From Desulfovibrionaceae bacterium (GTDB lineage: Bacteria; Desulfobacterota; Desulfovibrionia; Desulfovibrionales; Desulfovibrionaceae): 64,000 bases of DNA. The notes beneath the pieces are model-generated. The model worked only from the letters and a program-made list of their open reading frames with translations. It did no database searches and was not told the DNA's origin. Position 1 is the first letter of the stretch. Every line of letters begins with the position of its first letter. Shown piece by piece: positions 17,356 through 26,071 of the stretch. The translations under genes and the position numbers were made by a program. The stretch is from NCBI GenBank assembly GCA_009783025.1, contig WRHY01000007.1, positions 3,989-67,988 of the forward strand, given 5' to 3'.

Positions 17356-18077
17356 CACGCCTCCCCGCTTTTTCCCGCCAGACAGAAAAGCGGCTCCGGC
17401 CGCGACTTTGGCGCGTGTTTTCCCCGGCAGGTGGGCAGCACGCAATAGGTGCAGGGAGGAACAGCCTTTTTTGAAAAAAAGTACAGGCCGGAAATGGAAC
17501 TCAGGGGCCGCATGACGCAGTATTCGTTCAATTGCGCCACAGGACCGTCGTCATGGGCCAGGAGAGCGAAAAGTCCGGGTTGTTCCGTGACCGGCCAGTC
17601 TTTGGGAATGCCGGGTTCAACGCGGGAGAGAACGCCCCGGCCAAAGGGCTTCAGTTCCGCTTCCAGTCTGTCCAGAGCCGTTTTCAAGGCCAGGCGCGTT
17701 AGAGTGTGAGCCCAATAGGCCCGCAGTTTGCCGGTAACGGCCGAAGCCCAATGGCCCAACTCTTCGCCGCAGGTGGCTATGAAGGGAAAGACCACCGGGC
17801 TTCCGGCATCTTTCACCGCCCCGCGCAGCAGTTTCGCCAGCACCTTGCTGCTGAAGCAGTGTCCATTAAGGGCTGTCCGCCCGGAACCTAGAAACTCGGG
17901 AACACACGCCCGCCAGACCACTTTGGGGCGTGCTTTGGATGCAGCCTGCTCCAACAAATCCGCAAGCTCTTTTTCCCGGCGGACATTGCCCTCGACCCTG
18001 AGGATCCGGCGGCACTGCGCCGGGTCCGGACAAAAAGGGATACTCTGCAAAACATGCACTGGGCCATTACCGGACAT
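17355..18077 (-). CDS. stand-alone MetH activation-domain-like protein
   Basis: 240 residues from the ATG at 18077, 10 bases after the G3E GTPase stop. FIATCGEELGHWA, a downstream VEPGIPKDWPVTEQPGLF and the near-terminal CVMRPLSSISGLYF then PCTYC...C resemble the reactivation domain of cobalamin-dependent methionine synthase in free form, as in Thermotoga TM0269. That domain binds SAM and remethylates inactive cobalamin. With RACo next door the operon appears to hold two corrinoid repair routes. SAM binding here is inferred from family only; the C-terminal cysteines may bind metal. Confidence 0.75.
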   Translation of the reverse strand: MSGNGPVHVLQSIPFCPDPAQCRRILRVEGNVRREKELADLLEQAASKARPKVVWRACVPEFLGSGRTALNGHCFSSKVLAKLLRGAVKDAGSPVVFPFIATCGEELGHWASAVTGKLRAYWAHTLTRLALKTALDRLEAELKPFGRGVLSRVEPGIPKDWPVTEQPGLFALLAHDDGPVAQLNEYCVMRPLSSISGLYFFSKKAVPPCTYCVLPTCRGKHAPKSRPEPLFCLAGKSGEA

Positions 18078-18087
18078 AAACGCCTCG

Positions 18088-19092
18088 TCAGAGAAACGGC
18101 GCGCCGCCGCTCCAGGCGGCCATGCCCGCTTCCACTGCTTCCTTTTGCTCTGGAACAAAAATAAGCACCAGGACGCCAATGAGTTCCTGGTTGGCAGGAG
18201 GAGACGTTTTGCTCACCGTGACCCGGCCGACAACGGATTCCACCAGGAACACCTCCGCTCCCTGGCGGAAAAAGCCTTTGCCCCGCACCACGCCTGGCGG
18301 CAGGCCCGCAAGAAAAGCGGCTGCCAGTTCCGGGGTGGCTTCGGGCCGCGTGCAATGCGCGGAAACGAGACTTTCGGGCGGATCAAGCTGACGGAAAGGA
18401 TCGGCAAAAATTCCCTCCATGACCGGTCCGACCTCAGCCTGATCCGCAATCTCCCCGGAACCGGGTCTGCCCTCCGGTGTGCCTGTCAGCTTGGCCATAA
18501 GGCTGTCCAGAGGCGCATCCGCGTACCGGGTTACAGCAAAGACCGGGGCGGGGTGGTATTGCCGGATGACATCCTTGATTTCTTCAATTTGCCCGGCACT
18601 CGCCAGATCCGCTTTATTGACAATGAACAGCGTGGAGCTTTTGATCTGCTTTTCTATGGAAAAGAAGATCGCATGCGTGGCAACGAAGTTTTGGCAGTCT
18701 ATCAGGCATACCTGTTCCACCAGATTGAACCGCTCTTTGAAGACCGGCAGCTTGAGATCTTTTTGCAGATCAGCCGGGTTGGCGACTCCAGTCGCCTCCA
18801 TGACCAGGATATCCGGCCGCACCTGCTCGGCGATCCGCAGCAGGGTCTTGATAAAGTCCGACTTGATGCAGGCGCAGAAAATGGACCCTTTGCTGATCTC
18901 CACTATTTCCAGGCCGTCCCTTTGTTCGGCCTGGCGGACCAGCGCGCCGTCAATGCCCACATCGCCAAATTCGTTGACCAGAATCAGCAGCTTGCGCGAC
19001 TTGGGCACGGCAGCGATGATTCTGTTCAAAAGGGTTGTTTTCCCGCTGCCCAGAAAACCGGTCAGCAGCAGAACATTGGTTGTGGCGCCCAT
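18088..19092 (-). CDS. CobW/HypB-type G3E GTPase
   Basis: 334 residues. Walker A GFLGSGKTT lies at 11-19, VNEFGDVGID marks switch I, and NKAD is the G4 motif. The metal motif is CACI, so the usual CxCC has lost its last cysteine. GGAGG lies 8 bases before the ATG at 19092; the longer frame to 19119 has no better signal. It sits between a thioredoxin-like gene and the MetH-activation-like gene. Similar GTPases accompany UroD-type methyltransferase clusters and may load Zn or Co, which is inference. It is the second G3E protein of the proposed regulon (first at 2295). Confidence 0.85.
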   Translation of the reverse strand: MGATTNVLLLTGFLGSGKTTLLNRIIAAVPKSRKLLILVNEFGDVGIDGALVRQAEQRDGLEIVEISKGSIFCACIKSDFIKTLLRIAEQVRPDILVMEATGVANPADLQKDLKLPVFKERFNLVEQVCLIDCQNFVATHAIFFSIEKQIKSSTLFIVNKADLASAGQIEEIKDVIRQYHPAPVFAVTRYADAPLDSLMAKLTGTPEGRPGSGEIADQAEVGPVMEGIFADPFRQLDPPESLVSAHCTRPEATPELAAAFLAGLPPGVVRGKGFFRQGAEVFLVESVVGRVTVSKTSPPANQELIGVLVLIFVPEQKEAVEAGMAAWSGGAPFL

Positions 19093-19115
19093 GACGTTAT
19101 CCTCCGTGCCGCGTG

Positions 19116-19505
19116 TCAATCCTTCCGCGTATTTTTACCCGCTCCGGCTTTTTCCAGGTTTTTCTGGATGTCGTCAAACTGGAATCCCAGATCCTTGAGG
19201 GACAGCAAACGCTCGCTCATTTCCCGGTTGGGCGCGCGCGTGGCCATTTCCTCGATCAACTCCTCATAAAGAGGGATACGGCTGGGAAAAACCAGATCCC
19301 GCTCAATGCAGATGGTCGGAATCACCTTGCCTTTGAGTTCCGTGAATTTGCCGATGCCGTCCTTGGTTTTGATGGACCATTCCTTGTAGGTGATCATCTG
19401 CTGCACATCAGAAGGCAGCGCGGCGATCGCTTCCATCATATACCCGCAGGCCGCGCACTGCACGCTGTCCAAAGTCAGTACGTCTATCTGGATTTTGTCA
19501 CTCAT
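19116..19505 (-). CDS. small thioredoxin-like protein with CAAC motif
   Basis: 129 residues from the ATG at 19505, preceded by AGAAGGAGA. A CxxC (CAAC, residues 17-20) sits after a first beta strand and a cis-Pro-like segment (VIPTICIERD) follows around residue 62, as in thioredoxin/glutaredoxin folds. The second half is charged and helical. It probably delivers electrons or reduces a thiol or metal centre for the methyltransferase system. It is separated from the upstream methyltransferase gene by an R1 palindrome repeat. I do not recognise a named family. Confidence 0.7.
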   Translation of the reverse strand: MSDKIQIDVLTLDSVQCAACGYMMEAIAALPSDVQQMITYKEWSIKTKDGIGKFTELKGKVIPTICIERDLVFPSRIPLYEELIEEMATRAPNREMSERLLSLKDLGFQFDDIQKNLEKAGAGKNTRKD

Positions 19506-19518
19506 GCTGTTTCTCCTT

Positions 19519-19642
19519 CTGAGGGGGCTCTGCCCCCTCAGACTCCCCCGGCAGGGGAAATGATTTCCCCTGCACCCCTCAAATTGCGGGTCAAGGGGGC
19601 CACGCCCCCTTGCGGGGAGGTTTGGAGGGGCAGAGCCCCTCC
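19519..19642. repeat. GC-rich palindrome array (family R1, copy 2)
   Basis: Four hairpins follow one another: TGAGGGGGC/GCCCCCTCA, GCAGGGGAAA/TTTCCCCTGC, CAAGGGGGC/GCCCCCTTG and GGAGGGGC/GCCCCTCC. The linkers (CAGACTCCCC, TTGCGGGTCAAGG, GAGGTTTGGAGG) match the copy at 4637-4800. It lies inside the long operon, between the second UroD-type gene and the thioredoxin-like gene, where it may stabilise or partly terminate the messenger. Confidence 0.85.
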
Positions 19643-19656
19643 AAAAAGTCCTGCGC

Positions 19657-20700
19657 CTAAAAATTCCCAGGAGCCGGATAGGCCGGATAGTTTTCGTAAT
19701 ACCAGTCCATGGCTTCCAGAACCTGGTCAATATGCTCCGCAGGCACGTCAAAGGGGATGTCGCAACCGGCGGCCAGGGTAAAGCCTTTTTGCCCCCCGGC
19801 GGCCAGGTTGGCGATGGTGTCTTCGCGCGGGGAAATCAGCCCCAGACTCAGGGCCATGGTCAGCTTCAGCCTGCCCGCGAAGCCCACGCCGTGTTGCAGG
19901 GCCAGATCGCGCACCAGGTTGAGGTTGAGTTGCTCGTCAATGGCAAAGGCATGCGTGCCGATGGCGCAGACATTGCGCAACACCTTGGTGCAGTCGCCGC
20001 AGATAAGGAATATGGAGGTCCGCCCGGCCTCGTGGATGACCTTGCAGCCAGGCTGGACATAGGGCTTGACGAACTCTTCAAAAACCTCCGGTTTGATTTG
20101 CGAAGCGACAGGATCAACAATGCCGATCACTTCACAGCCCATGTCCCGGTAAAATTCGGCCGAGCGGGCAATGACCTCGCCGGCAAAGGCGAGCACTTCA
20201 TGAGCAAAGGCTTTGTTTTTATACATATCCGTAAAAATACGCACCCCGGCCAGATGCGAGGCCAGGGTCAGGGGGCCGGTGTAGAGTCCGACCATGCAGC
20301 AATCCATTTCGTCCAGTTGCGGGCGGGCAAGGGCGGCGGCTTCAAAAATCACCGGCCAGCGGCCGCTGTTTTTTTCCGGCAGGGTCATGCCCAGCTCTTG
20401 CGGCGTTTGGAGCGAAGAGCAGGGGTGGTTGGTCACCGAAGGCACGTTGTCCTGCCACCAGCGCAGCTCACAGCCCACAGCGTGCGCTTCCACCGAAAGG
20501 TCAAAGAGCAGGGGGATGGCGTCAGCCTTGAAGCGCTTTGCGGTATGGACAACGCCTTTGGCCAGAAGCTTCGGGTCTTTTAAATAATTTTCCGCGCTTT
20601 CACCGATGTGAAAGGCGCAGTTGACTCCGGCGTAGGGGAACCAGGGAGCGCGGGGCGTTTCCTTGCAGTGCAGCGCATCCAGAAGTAGCTGTTTTGACAT
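19657..20700 (-). CDS. UroD-family corrinoid methyltransferase, altered zinc motif
   Basis: 347 residues from the ATG at 20700, with GGAG just upstream; the frame extends to 20724 without better support. The fold and motifs are those of the uroporphyrinogen-decarboxylase-like methyltransferases (MtaA/MtbA/CmuA): YTGPLTLASHLAG, DPVASQIKPEVFEEFV, and a late TLAAGCDIPFD cysteine. The usual zinc motif H-x-C-G reads L-I-C-G-D-C, so the His ligand is missing and an extra Cys is present. It is next to the corrinoid protein and paired with a canonical paralogue at 21403. One may demethylate the substrate and the other transfer the methyl onward; which does which is not known. Confidence 0.85.
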   Translation of the reverse strand: MSKQLLLDALHCKETPRAPWFPYAGVNCAFHIGESAENYLKDPKLLAKGVVHTAKRFKADAIPLLFDLSVEAHAVGCELRWWQDNVPSVTNHPCSSLQTPQELGMTLPEKNSGRWPVIFEAAALARPQLDEMDCCMVGLYTGPLTLASHLAGVRIFTDMYKNKAFAHEVLAFAGEVIARSAEFYRDMGCEVIGIVDPVASQIKPEVFEEFVKPYVQPGCKVIHEAGRTSIFLICGDCTKVLRNVCAIGTHAFAIDEQLNLNLVRDLALQHGVGFAGRLKLTMALSLGLISPREDTIANLAAGGQKGFTLAAGCDIPFDVPAEHIDQVLEAMDWYYENYPAYPAPGNF

Positions 20701-20739
20701 GAGTGTTCTCCAGTATGTGTCCATGGTCCGGGCGAACGG

Positions 20740-21387
20740 TTATGCTCGAGCGGCCATGACCCTTTTTGCTTCAGCCGTGACATCCACGGCGCTGGTGGTA
20801 AAACCGTCGGCCTGGAACAGTGTGACGATTTGGGCCGTCACCGGAGCCCCGCCTATGAGGATGCCGACATTTGGCTGCGCCTCCCGGATTTTCGGTATAA
20901 GCTGCTTCATGCCCATCATGGTCGTGGTCATCATGGCCGAGATGCCCACCACATCAGGCTTGTATTTTTCTATGGCTTCAATGAACTGATCGTGTTCGAC
21001 GTTCACTCCCAGATCATGCACGGTGAAGCCGCCGACTTTGAGCATCAGCGCAACCAGGTTCTTGCCCAGGTCATGGATGTCGCCCTGAATGGTCCCCAGG
21101 ACAATGGTGCCGGCATTGTCCGAAGCCTCGTCCTTGATGTGCGGATTAAGCACGTCCAGACCGGCGTTCATGGTGTCGGCGGAAAGCAGCACTTCGGGCA
21201 CAAAATATTCCTGGTTTTTGAACAACTGGCCAACGGTATTCATGCCCGCCACCAGGCCGTCCATTATGCCCCGTACCGGGTCCTGGCCGTCAGCAATCCA
21301 TTGTTTGGCAGCCTCGGCCGCCTTTTCGTCCTCAAAATTCACCACGCTGTCGTGCATGGTTTTCAGTAGTTCCTCAGGAGTGGGCAT
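20740..21387 (-). CDS. methyltransferase corrinoid (B12-binding) protein
   Basis: 215 residues with the usual two domains: a helical cap (1-85) and a Rossmann B12-binding domain with GDIHDLGKN. D103, H105 and G108 form the DxHxxG motif, and H105 would be the lower cobalt ligand. A GGAP stretch (GILIGGAPV) follows near residue 180. It is the methyl carrier of MtaC/MttC type. It sits exactly between two UroD-type methyltransferase genes with gaps of 15 and 39 bases. RACo-like and MetH-activation-like repair proteins are encoded downstream. Confidence 0.95.
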   Translation of the reverse strand: MPTPEELLKTMHDSVVNFEDEKAAEAAKQWIADGQDPVRGIMDGLVAGMNTVGQLFKNQEYFVPEVLLSADTMNAGLDVLNPHIKDEASDNAGTIVLGTIQGDIHDLGKNLVALMLKVGGFTVHDLGVNVEHDQFIEAIEKYKPDVVGISAMMTTTMMGMKQLIPKIREAQPNVGILIGGAPVTAQIVTLFQADGFTTSAVDVTAEAKRVMAARA

Positions 21388-21402
21388 GGTGCCTCCTTAT
21401 GC

Positions 21403-22443
21403 CTATGCGATGCCGGTAAAGGCGGGCGCGTTAAATTTGGCGTCTCTGGCCCGGCGCAGTTGCAGAATGTTTTCCAGGGGCGAAGCCGGGGCAATGCCGC
21501 AGCCGGGCGCGAGAAAATCAACACCGCACTCAAGCGCGGCAATGGCTTCCGCGAAACAGGCTTCGGGCGTGCCCATGAACAGCGTTGATGATGACGACAC
21601 ATTGCCGAAGACTTTGACCCCTTTGGCGTGAGCGATTTCAACAGCCAGCTTGAGATCCGTCTTTTCTTCGATACTGATGCCGGCCACTCCGGAGGCGCAC
21701 ATGTCCGGCAGAAGTTTTTCGGTATTGCCGCAGATATGCAGCACAATGGGACCGGGAGCGGCGTCCACTATCTTGCGCATGGCCGGGGCCACAAACTTGA
21801 CCCAACTGCGCGGATTGAGCAGATCGCTCCCCGAGGTGGGGTCGGCCAGGCAGTAATAGTCAGCTCCCTGGCTGAAGGCGAAGGTGATGACTCTAATCAG
21901 CGCTTCAGTGGTTACCGCGAGCGCTTTTTCAATGCTTTGCGGGTCTTTGAGCGTGGCGCGCAGAGCGTTGCTGGTGCCCATAAGGTTGGCCGCGCAGGTA
22001 AACGGGCCTTCGGACATGCCAAAAATGGCGATATCGTCCCCGGCTTTTTCCTTGAGAAGGCGGAACTGTTCTTTAAAAGCCGGAAAACGGCCGCGTTCCA
22101 GCAGGTCATCCGGCAGGTCCAATTCGTTGATGTCGCGCTGCTCATAGGGGTGGGAAGCGATGAAGTACGGCGCGTCAATGGCCGGGGGACCGAGTTCGCA
22201 GCCGAGAGCCTCGCTTAAGGAAGTAATGTCCCAGCCCATGGCCTTGATCCAGTCAAACCCGGCAATCCGGTATCCGGCCAGGGATAAACCGGCCATGGCC
22301 GCCGGGTCCCGGTCAGCCAGAGGCCGCTCAAACCCGCTCCGCTTCATCAGCTCGACATCCGCATAGGCTGTGGTGCAGCCTACGGGGGTCATGTCCACAT
22401 CTTTGCCGTTCAACTTACGCAGCACGCGCTCTTTGGAATTCAT
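21403..22443 (-). CDS. UroD-family corrinoid methyltransferase, canonical zinc motif
   Basis: 346 residues. Start motif RVLRKLNGKDVDMTPVG and the zinc ligands HICGN (about residues 235-239) plus a late GCGI cysteine are those of MtaA/MtbA-type methylcobamide:thiol methyltransferases. These use zinc to activate a thiol acceptor (coenzyme M in methanogens; homocysteine or another thiol would suit here) and take methyl from a corrinoid protein. It is the first of the methyltransferase genes after the ABC importer. The acceptor thiol is unknown; HcyBio-type genes in the same operon make homocysteine a candidate, which is inference. Confidence 0.88.
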   Translation of the reverse strand: MNSKERVLRKLNGKDVDMTPVGCTTAYADVELMKRSGFERPLADRDPAAMAGLSLAGYRIAGFDWIKAMGWDITSLSEALGCELGPPAIDAPYFIASHPYEQRDINELDLPDDLLERGRFPAFKEQFRLLKEKAGDDIAIFGMSEGPFTCAANLMGTSNALRATLKDPQSIEKALAVTTEALIRVITFAFSQGADYYCLADPTSGSDLLNPRSWVKFVAPAMRKIVDAAPGPIVLHICGNTEKLLPDMCASGVAGISIEEKTDLKLAVEIAHAKGVKVFGNVSSSSTLFMGTPEACFAEAIAALECGVDFLAPGCGIAPASPLENILQLRRARDAKFNAPAFTGIA

Positions 22444-22471
22444 GCCTGTTCTCCTGAATTATGGTGCACAG

Positions 22472-23227
22472 TTACCACCAGCGCACCAGATCCGTGATTT
22501 CCCGGCGCAGCCGGACAAATTCCGGATCGGTGATATCACGCGGGTGGGGCAGGTGGTTGGCAAAGACTTCGGCCTTGATGCTGGTCGGCTTGGGCGTGCA
22601 GACCAGGATGCGCTCGGACAGATAGACCGCTTCTTCCAGGTTGTGGGTAACAAAGATGATGGTCTGCTTTTTCCGCTGCCAGAGCTTCACCAGAAAGGAT
22701 TCAATGTGAAAACGGCTGCTGGTGTCCAACTGGCCGAAGGGCTCATCCATGAGCAGCATGTCGGGGTCTGTCACAAAAGCCCTGGCAATGGCCACCCGCT
22801 GTTTCATACCCGAGGAAATCTGGTTGGGGAAATAATCCCGGAAAGGCATAAGCCCGGTTATTTCAAGAATTTCCTCGACTTTGCTTTTGATCTCCTCCTC
22901 GGAATAGCCCTTTATTTCCAGACCGATTTTGACATTGTCCCAAACGGTCCGCCAAGGCAGGCAGGAGGACTCCTGAAAGACAAAGGCGATGTTGTGGCGC
23001 TTGTAATCAATGGGCTCGTTTTCAACCGTGACCTCGCCCTTGGTCGGCGGGAGAAGCCGGGTGACCACGTTGCACAGCGTGGTTTTGCCGCAGCCCGTGG
23101 GCCCGACGATGCAGAGAAATTCGCCGTCATAGATGTCGAAATTCAGGCCGTCAAGGACCACAAGATCACCGAAATGCTTGGAGAGATCTTTGATCTGGAT
23201 TTTGCTTTTGCGTGTTTCCATATGCAT
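22472..23227 (-). CDS. ABC transporter ATPase (SsuB/TauB type)
   Basis: 251 residues. Walker A GPTGCGKTT, Q-loop FQESSCLPWRTV, signature in the altered form SSGMKQRVAIARA (instead of LSGGQ), and Walker B MLLMDEPFG are present. AGGA lies 5 bases before the ATG at 23227; a second ATG at 23221 is possible. It belongs with the permease at 24037 and binding protein at 24948. It is the second of two different ATPase genes for one permease, so the importer probably has a heterodimeric ATPase. Confidence 0.92.
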   Translation of the reverse strand: MHMETRKSKIQIKDLSKHFGDLVVLDGLNFDIYDGEFLCIVGPTGCGKTTLCNVVTRLLPPTKGEVTVENEPIDYKRHNIAFVFQESSCLPWRTVWDNVKIGLEIKGYSEEEIKSKVEEILEITGLMPFRDYFPNQISSGMKQRVAIARAFVTDPDMLLMDEPFGQLDTSSRFHIESFLVKLWQRKKQTIIFVTHNLEEAVYLSERILVCTPKPTSIKAEVFANHLPHPRDITDPEFVRLRREITDLVRWW

Positions 23228-23236
23228 ATCCTGTGC

Positions 23237-23977
23237 TTACTCAACGACTTCACACTGTTGGGTGATCAGGGCTCGAATTTGCAGGAAGTCGGCATCCGTC
23301 AGCTCTCTGGGGTGCGGGAATTCAATGATGTGCTCGGCTTTGATGGTGGCCGGCAGCTTGGTCAGAACCAGAATGCGCGAGGCCACATAGACCGCCTCTT
23401 CAATGTTGTTGGTGATAAAGACGACGGTTTTGCGTTCCTGCTGCCAGATGCGCATGATTTCTATCTGCATCAGGTAGCGGGTCTGGGCGTCCAGATGGCC
23501 GAAGGGCTCATCCATGACCAGAAGGTCCGGATTGGTGGCATAGGCCCTGGCAATGGCCACGCGCTGCTTCATGCCCCCGGAGATCTGGCGGGGATAGTAA
23601 TCTTCAAATCCTTCCATGCCCACCAGCTTGATCACTTCCCGCCCCCGGGCATTGGCCTGTTGCTGGGACTGCCCTTTGATCACCAGGCCCATGGTGGCGT
23701 CTTCAAGCATGGTGTACCAGGGAATGCAGGAAGACTCCTGAAATACATAGGAAATATTATGTACGTCCGGATTGATCTTCTGCCCGCGCAGAAGCACCTG
23801 GCCCTGCTGGGGCTGATCCAGCCCGCAGAGCAGGTTGGCCAGCGTGGTTTTGCCGCAGCCGGTCGGCCCGACAATGACCAGAAATTCATTTTCATTCACG
23901 TGGAATTTGACGTTGTCCAGAACGGTCAGCGTGCCGAACCGTTTGGTTATATTCACATCCAGAAGATGTTCGCTCAT
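23237..23977 (-). CDS. ABC transporter ATPase (SsuB/TauB type)
   Basis: 246 residues from the ATG at 23977 (GGAGG five bases upstream; the frame runs to 23992). Walker A GPTGCGKTT, Q-loop FQESSCIPWYTM, signature ISGGMKQRVAIARA and Walker B LLVMDEPFG are complete. It is a close paralogue of the ATPase at 22472 with a nine-base gap, suggesting an older tandem duplication. Both would energise the single permease at 24037. Confidence 0.93.
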   Translation of the reverse strand: MSEHLLDVNITKRFGTLTVLDNVKFHVNENEFLVIVGPTGCGKTTLANLLCGLDQPQQGQVLLRGQKINPDVHNISYVFQESSCIPWYTMLEDATMGLVIKGQSQQQANARGREVIKLVGMEGFEDYYPRQISGGMKQRVAIARAYATNPDLLVMDEPFGHLDAQTRYLMQIEIMRIWQQERKTVVFITNNIEEAVYVASRILVLTKLPATIKAEHIIEFPHPRELTDADFLQIRALITQQCEVVE

Positions 23978-24036
23978 GGTTCCTCCAGGCAAACACGGGG
24001 TTGCACGAAGAAAGAATTCCCCGCTACGCTAACTGA

Positions 24037-24825
24037 TTAGTCAATGGAGATTTCAGATCTCCAGCGGAACATTCTCCTTTCCACAAGAATGAACAACTCG
24101 TTCATAATGAAGCCGATGATGCCGATGACCAGCATGCCGACGATAATCTCGCTCATGCGCATCAGTTCGGCGTACTTCAGGATTAAGCGGCCGATGCCGA
24201 CCATTTCGCCGCCGATCATTTCGGCCGCCACAATGCACATCCAGGCCACGCCCAGGCCGACGCGCATGCCGGTGGCGATATCCGGAAGTACCGACGGGAC
24301 GACGATTTTGCGGATAATATAGCTGCGTTTCGCGCCAAAGACCTTGGCCACATTGACGTGCACCGGGTTGACCCGGGTGACGCTGAGCAGGGTGGTGATG
24401 AAAATGGGGAAAAACGCGCCCAGCCAGATCAGGAAGACATAGCGGCTGAAGCCCACCAGGAAAACGATGGCCATGGGAATCCAAGCGATGGGCGGAATGA
24501 ACCGGATGGGCTCAAGAATGGATCTGGTGCGGTTATAGAGCTTGGGCCACAGACCCATGGCCAGCCCGAGCGGAATGCCCAGAGCGCAGGCCGCGGCGAA
24601 CCCCGAGAAGATGCGCAGGAGGCTTGCCCAGATGTGTTGCCAAAGCAGGATGCCTTCAATGTCGCCTTTGGCGTTCAGTTTGACAAAGGCTTCCCAGATG
24701 GAGGAAGGCGGCGGAAAATAGGGTGATTGCTGCCAGTTGGAGAGGAGCGTCCACAAAAGCCCGACAATGAGCAGGCTTAAAAGGTTATAGGCGATGGTTT
24801 TGATGCGTTCCTGCTTATTGTCCAT
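24037..24825 (-). CDS. ABC transporter permease (SsuC/TauC type)
   Basis: 262 residues with six predicted membrane segments (first at 14-28) and the cytoplasmic coupling motif around GAKRSYIIRKIVVPSVLPDIATGMRVGLGVAW, the EAA loop of the BPD_transp_1 family. Members move sulfonates, taurine, nitrate or thiamine precursors. It lies between a single binding-protein gene and two ATPase genes; it presumably forms a homodimer. Together they import the substrate, or an auxiliary nutrient, of the corrinoid operon. Confidence 0.93.
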   Translation of the reverse strand: MDNKQERIKTIAYNLLSLLIVGLLWTLLSNWQQSPYFPPPSSIWEAFVKLNAKGDIEGILLWQHIWASLLRIFSGFAAACALGIPLGLAMGLWPKLYNRTRSILEPIRFIPPIAWIPMAIVFLVGFSRYVFLIWLGAFFPIFITTLLSVTRVNPVHVNVAKVFGAKRSYIIRKIVVPSVLPDIATGMRVGLGVAWMCIVAAEMIGGEMVGIGRLILKYAELMRMSEIIVGMLVIGIIGFIMNELFILVERRMFRWRSEISID

Positions 24826-24881
24826 ACTGAACTCCTGTCAGCGATTCGAATAGGGTAGCATGGTGGTTGCGGCAACCCGAT

Positions 24882-24922
24882 GGCCCGGCAGAGCCTACGG
24901 CTGCATGGTCTGCTGCCGGGCC
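24882..24922. terminator. intercistronic hairpin after binding-protein gene
   Basis: GGCCCGGCAG (24882-24891) and CTGCCGGGCC (24913-24922) form a perfect 10-bp stem in the 122-base gap between the binding-protein and permease genes. There is no T-run. Such hairpins often protect the binding-protein messenger and lower downstream expression, so this is more likely an attenuating or stabilising structure than a full terminator. Confidence 0.5.
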
Positions 24923-24947
24923 GCACTTCAATCTGAAGCGATCCTCT

Positions 24948-25931
24948 CTATTCGGCCGGAGCCTTGGTGTTAGTCAGTTTTTCAAGCAGTTCCGGACGGT
25001 AGAGGCTCTTTATGAAGGCATCCAGATCCGCGACTTTGACATTGACGATCTTGTCCTGCTCAATCAGATCCGCGGCCATGCTCTTCATGCTGGCCGTATT
25101 GACAAAGGGCGGGTAAGGATATTTCACGGTCTTCAGGGCCGCTCGCACAATGTTTTCATCCATGCCGGTGGATTTCGCCATTATGGCCACGGATTCGTCC
25201 TGGTTGTCCAGGAACCATCTGTAGGCTTCCAGATAGACCTTGAGCAAGGCCTCAACGGTTTCCGGGTCTTCCTTGAGCGTCTTTTCCGTGGTCAGCAGCA
25301 CGCAGCATTGATGTCCGGGCATCATGTCGTGAGAGGTCAGAAGCTCATGCCCGTAGCCAAGGGCAACGGCCCTGGACGGATGCGGCGCCCAGGCAATAAA
25401 GCCGTCGATTTCCTTTTTGTCGAGGAACAGGGGCATATCGGAAACCTTCATGGACATGCGCTGGATGCGGATGTTATTGGCGGTGGCCAATTGCGCAATC
25501 ATGGCGTCCTGAATGGAGCCGGTGCCCGGCGTGCCGATTTTTTTGCCGTCCAGATCTTTGATCGTCTTGATGTTATCGGTAACGACAAGACTTGATCCTT
25601 CACCGTTGACGCTGGCCAGAACGGCCATTTTTACGCCCTGAGCGTGGGTGATCATGGCGGGCACGGCGCCGCAGGTGCCGAAGTTAATGGACCCGGCGGC
25701 CATGTCCTGCATCAGGTAGGAGCCGGCAAGGAACTCGCTCCACTTGGCAGTGAAGCCGGCCGCTTCCAGAAGTTTTTTCTCCTTCATGATCATGACTGCG
25801 GGGCTGTGCAGGTCCGCCACCAGGTAGCCGAAACGGATCTCCTTTGGCGCGGCGAGCGCCATTGTTGCGCTGAGGCTGAACACGATTACCAGCAACCCGA
25901 CCCAAAACATGCCTTTGTTCCTGGAAAACAT
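24948..25931 (-). CDS. ABC substrate-binding protein (NMT1/SsuA-like)
   Basis: 327 residues with a clear signal peptide (MFSRNKGMFWVGLLVIVFSL..., cut after ALA). The mature start PKEIRFGYLVADLHSPAVMIMKEKKLLEAAGF and the EFLAGSYLMQDMAAGSINFGTCG stretch are typical of the SsuA/TauA/NMT1 group that binds sulfonates, taurine, nitrate or pyrimidines. The ligand cannot be fixed from sequence. It is preceded by a 140-base gap without a clear terminator, so it still probably belongs to the long operon. It is the specificity part of the importer encoded by the next three genes. Confidence 0.92.
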   Translation of the reverse strand: MFSRNKGMFWVGLLVIVFSLSATMALAAPKEIRFGYLVADLHSPAVMIMKEKKLLEAAGFTAKWSEFLAGSYLMQDMAAGSINFGTCGAVPAMITHAQGVKMAVLASVNGEGSSLVVTDNIKTIKDLDGKKIGTPGTGSIQDAMIAQLATANNIRIQRMSMKVSDMPLFLDKKEIDGFIAWAPHPSRAVALGYGHELLTSHDMMPGHQCCVLLTTEKTLKEDPETVEALLKVYLEAYRWFLDNQDESVAIMAKSTGMDENIVRAALKTVKYPYPPFVNTASMKSMAADLIEQDKIVNVKVADLDAFIKSLYRPELLEKLTNTKAPAE

Positions 25932-26071
25932 AGAAAACCTCCTTAAAAAATGAAAAAAAGATGAAACTCCTTGTGAAGAAGGTCACAACCTCCCTCGTTA
26001 ATCGCACCCTATAACAAAGCTCCGTGAGCTGAAAGATAAAATCCGTACTGAGGCGCTATCCCGGTTTGCGG

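Noticed and set aside
22370..24040. 556-codon plus-strand frame opposite the ABC ATPase genes
   Set aside because: It is the shadow of strongly supported minus-strand ATPases with all motifs and has no ribosome-binding site. The same applies to 5879-7102, 30123-31898, 13459-14343 and 48647-49774.
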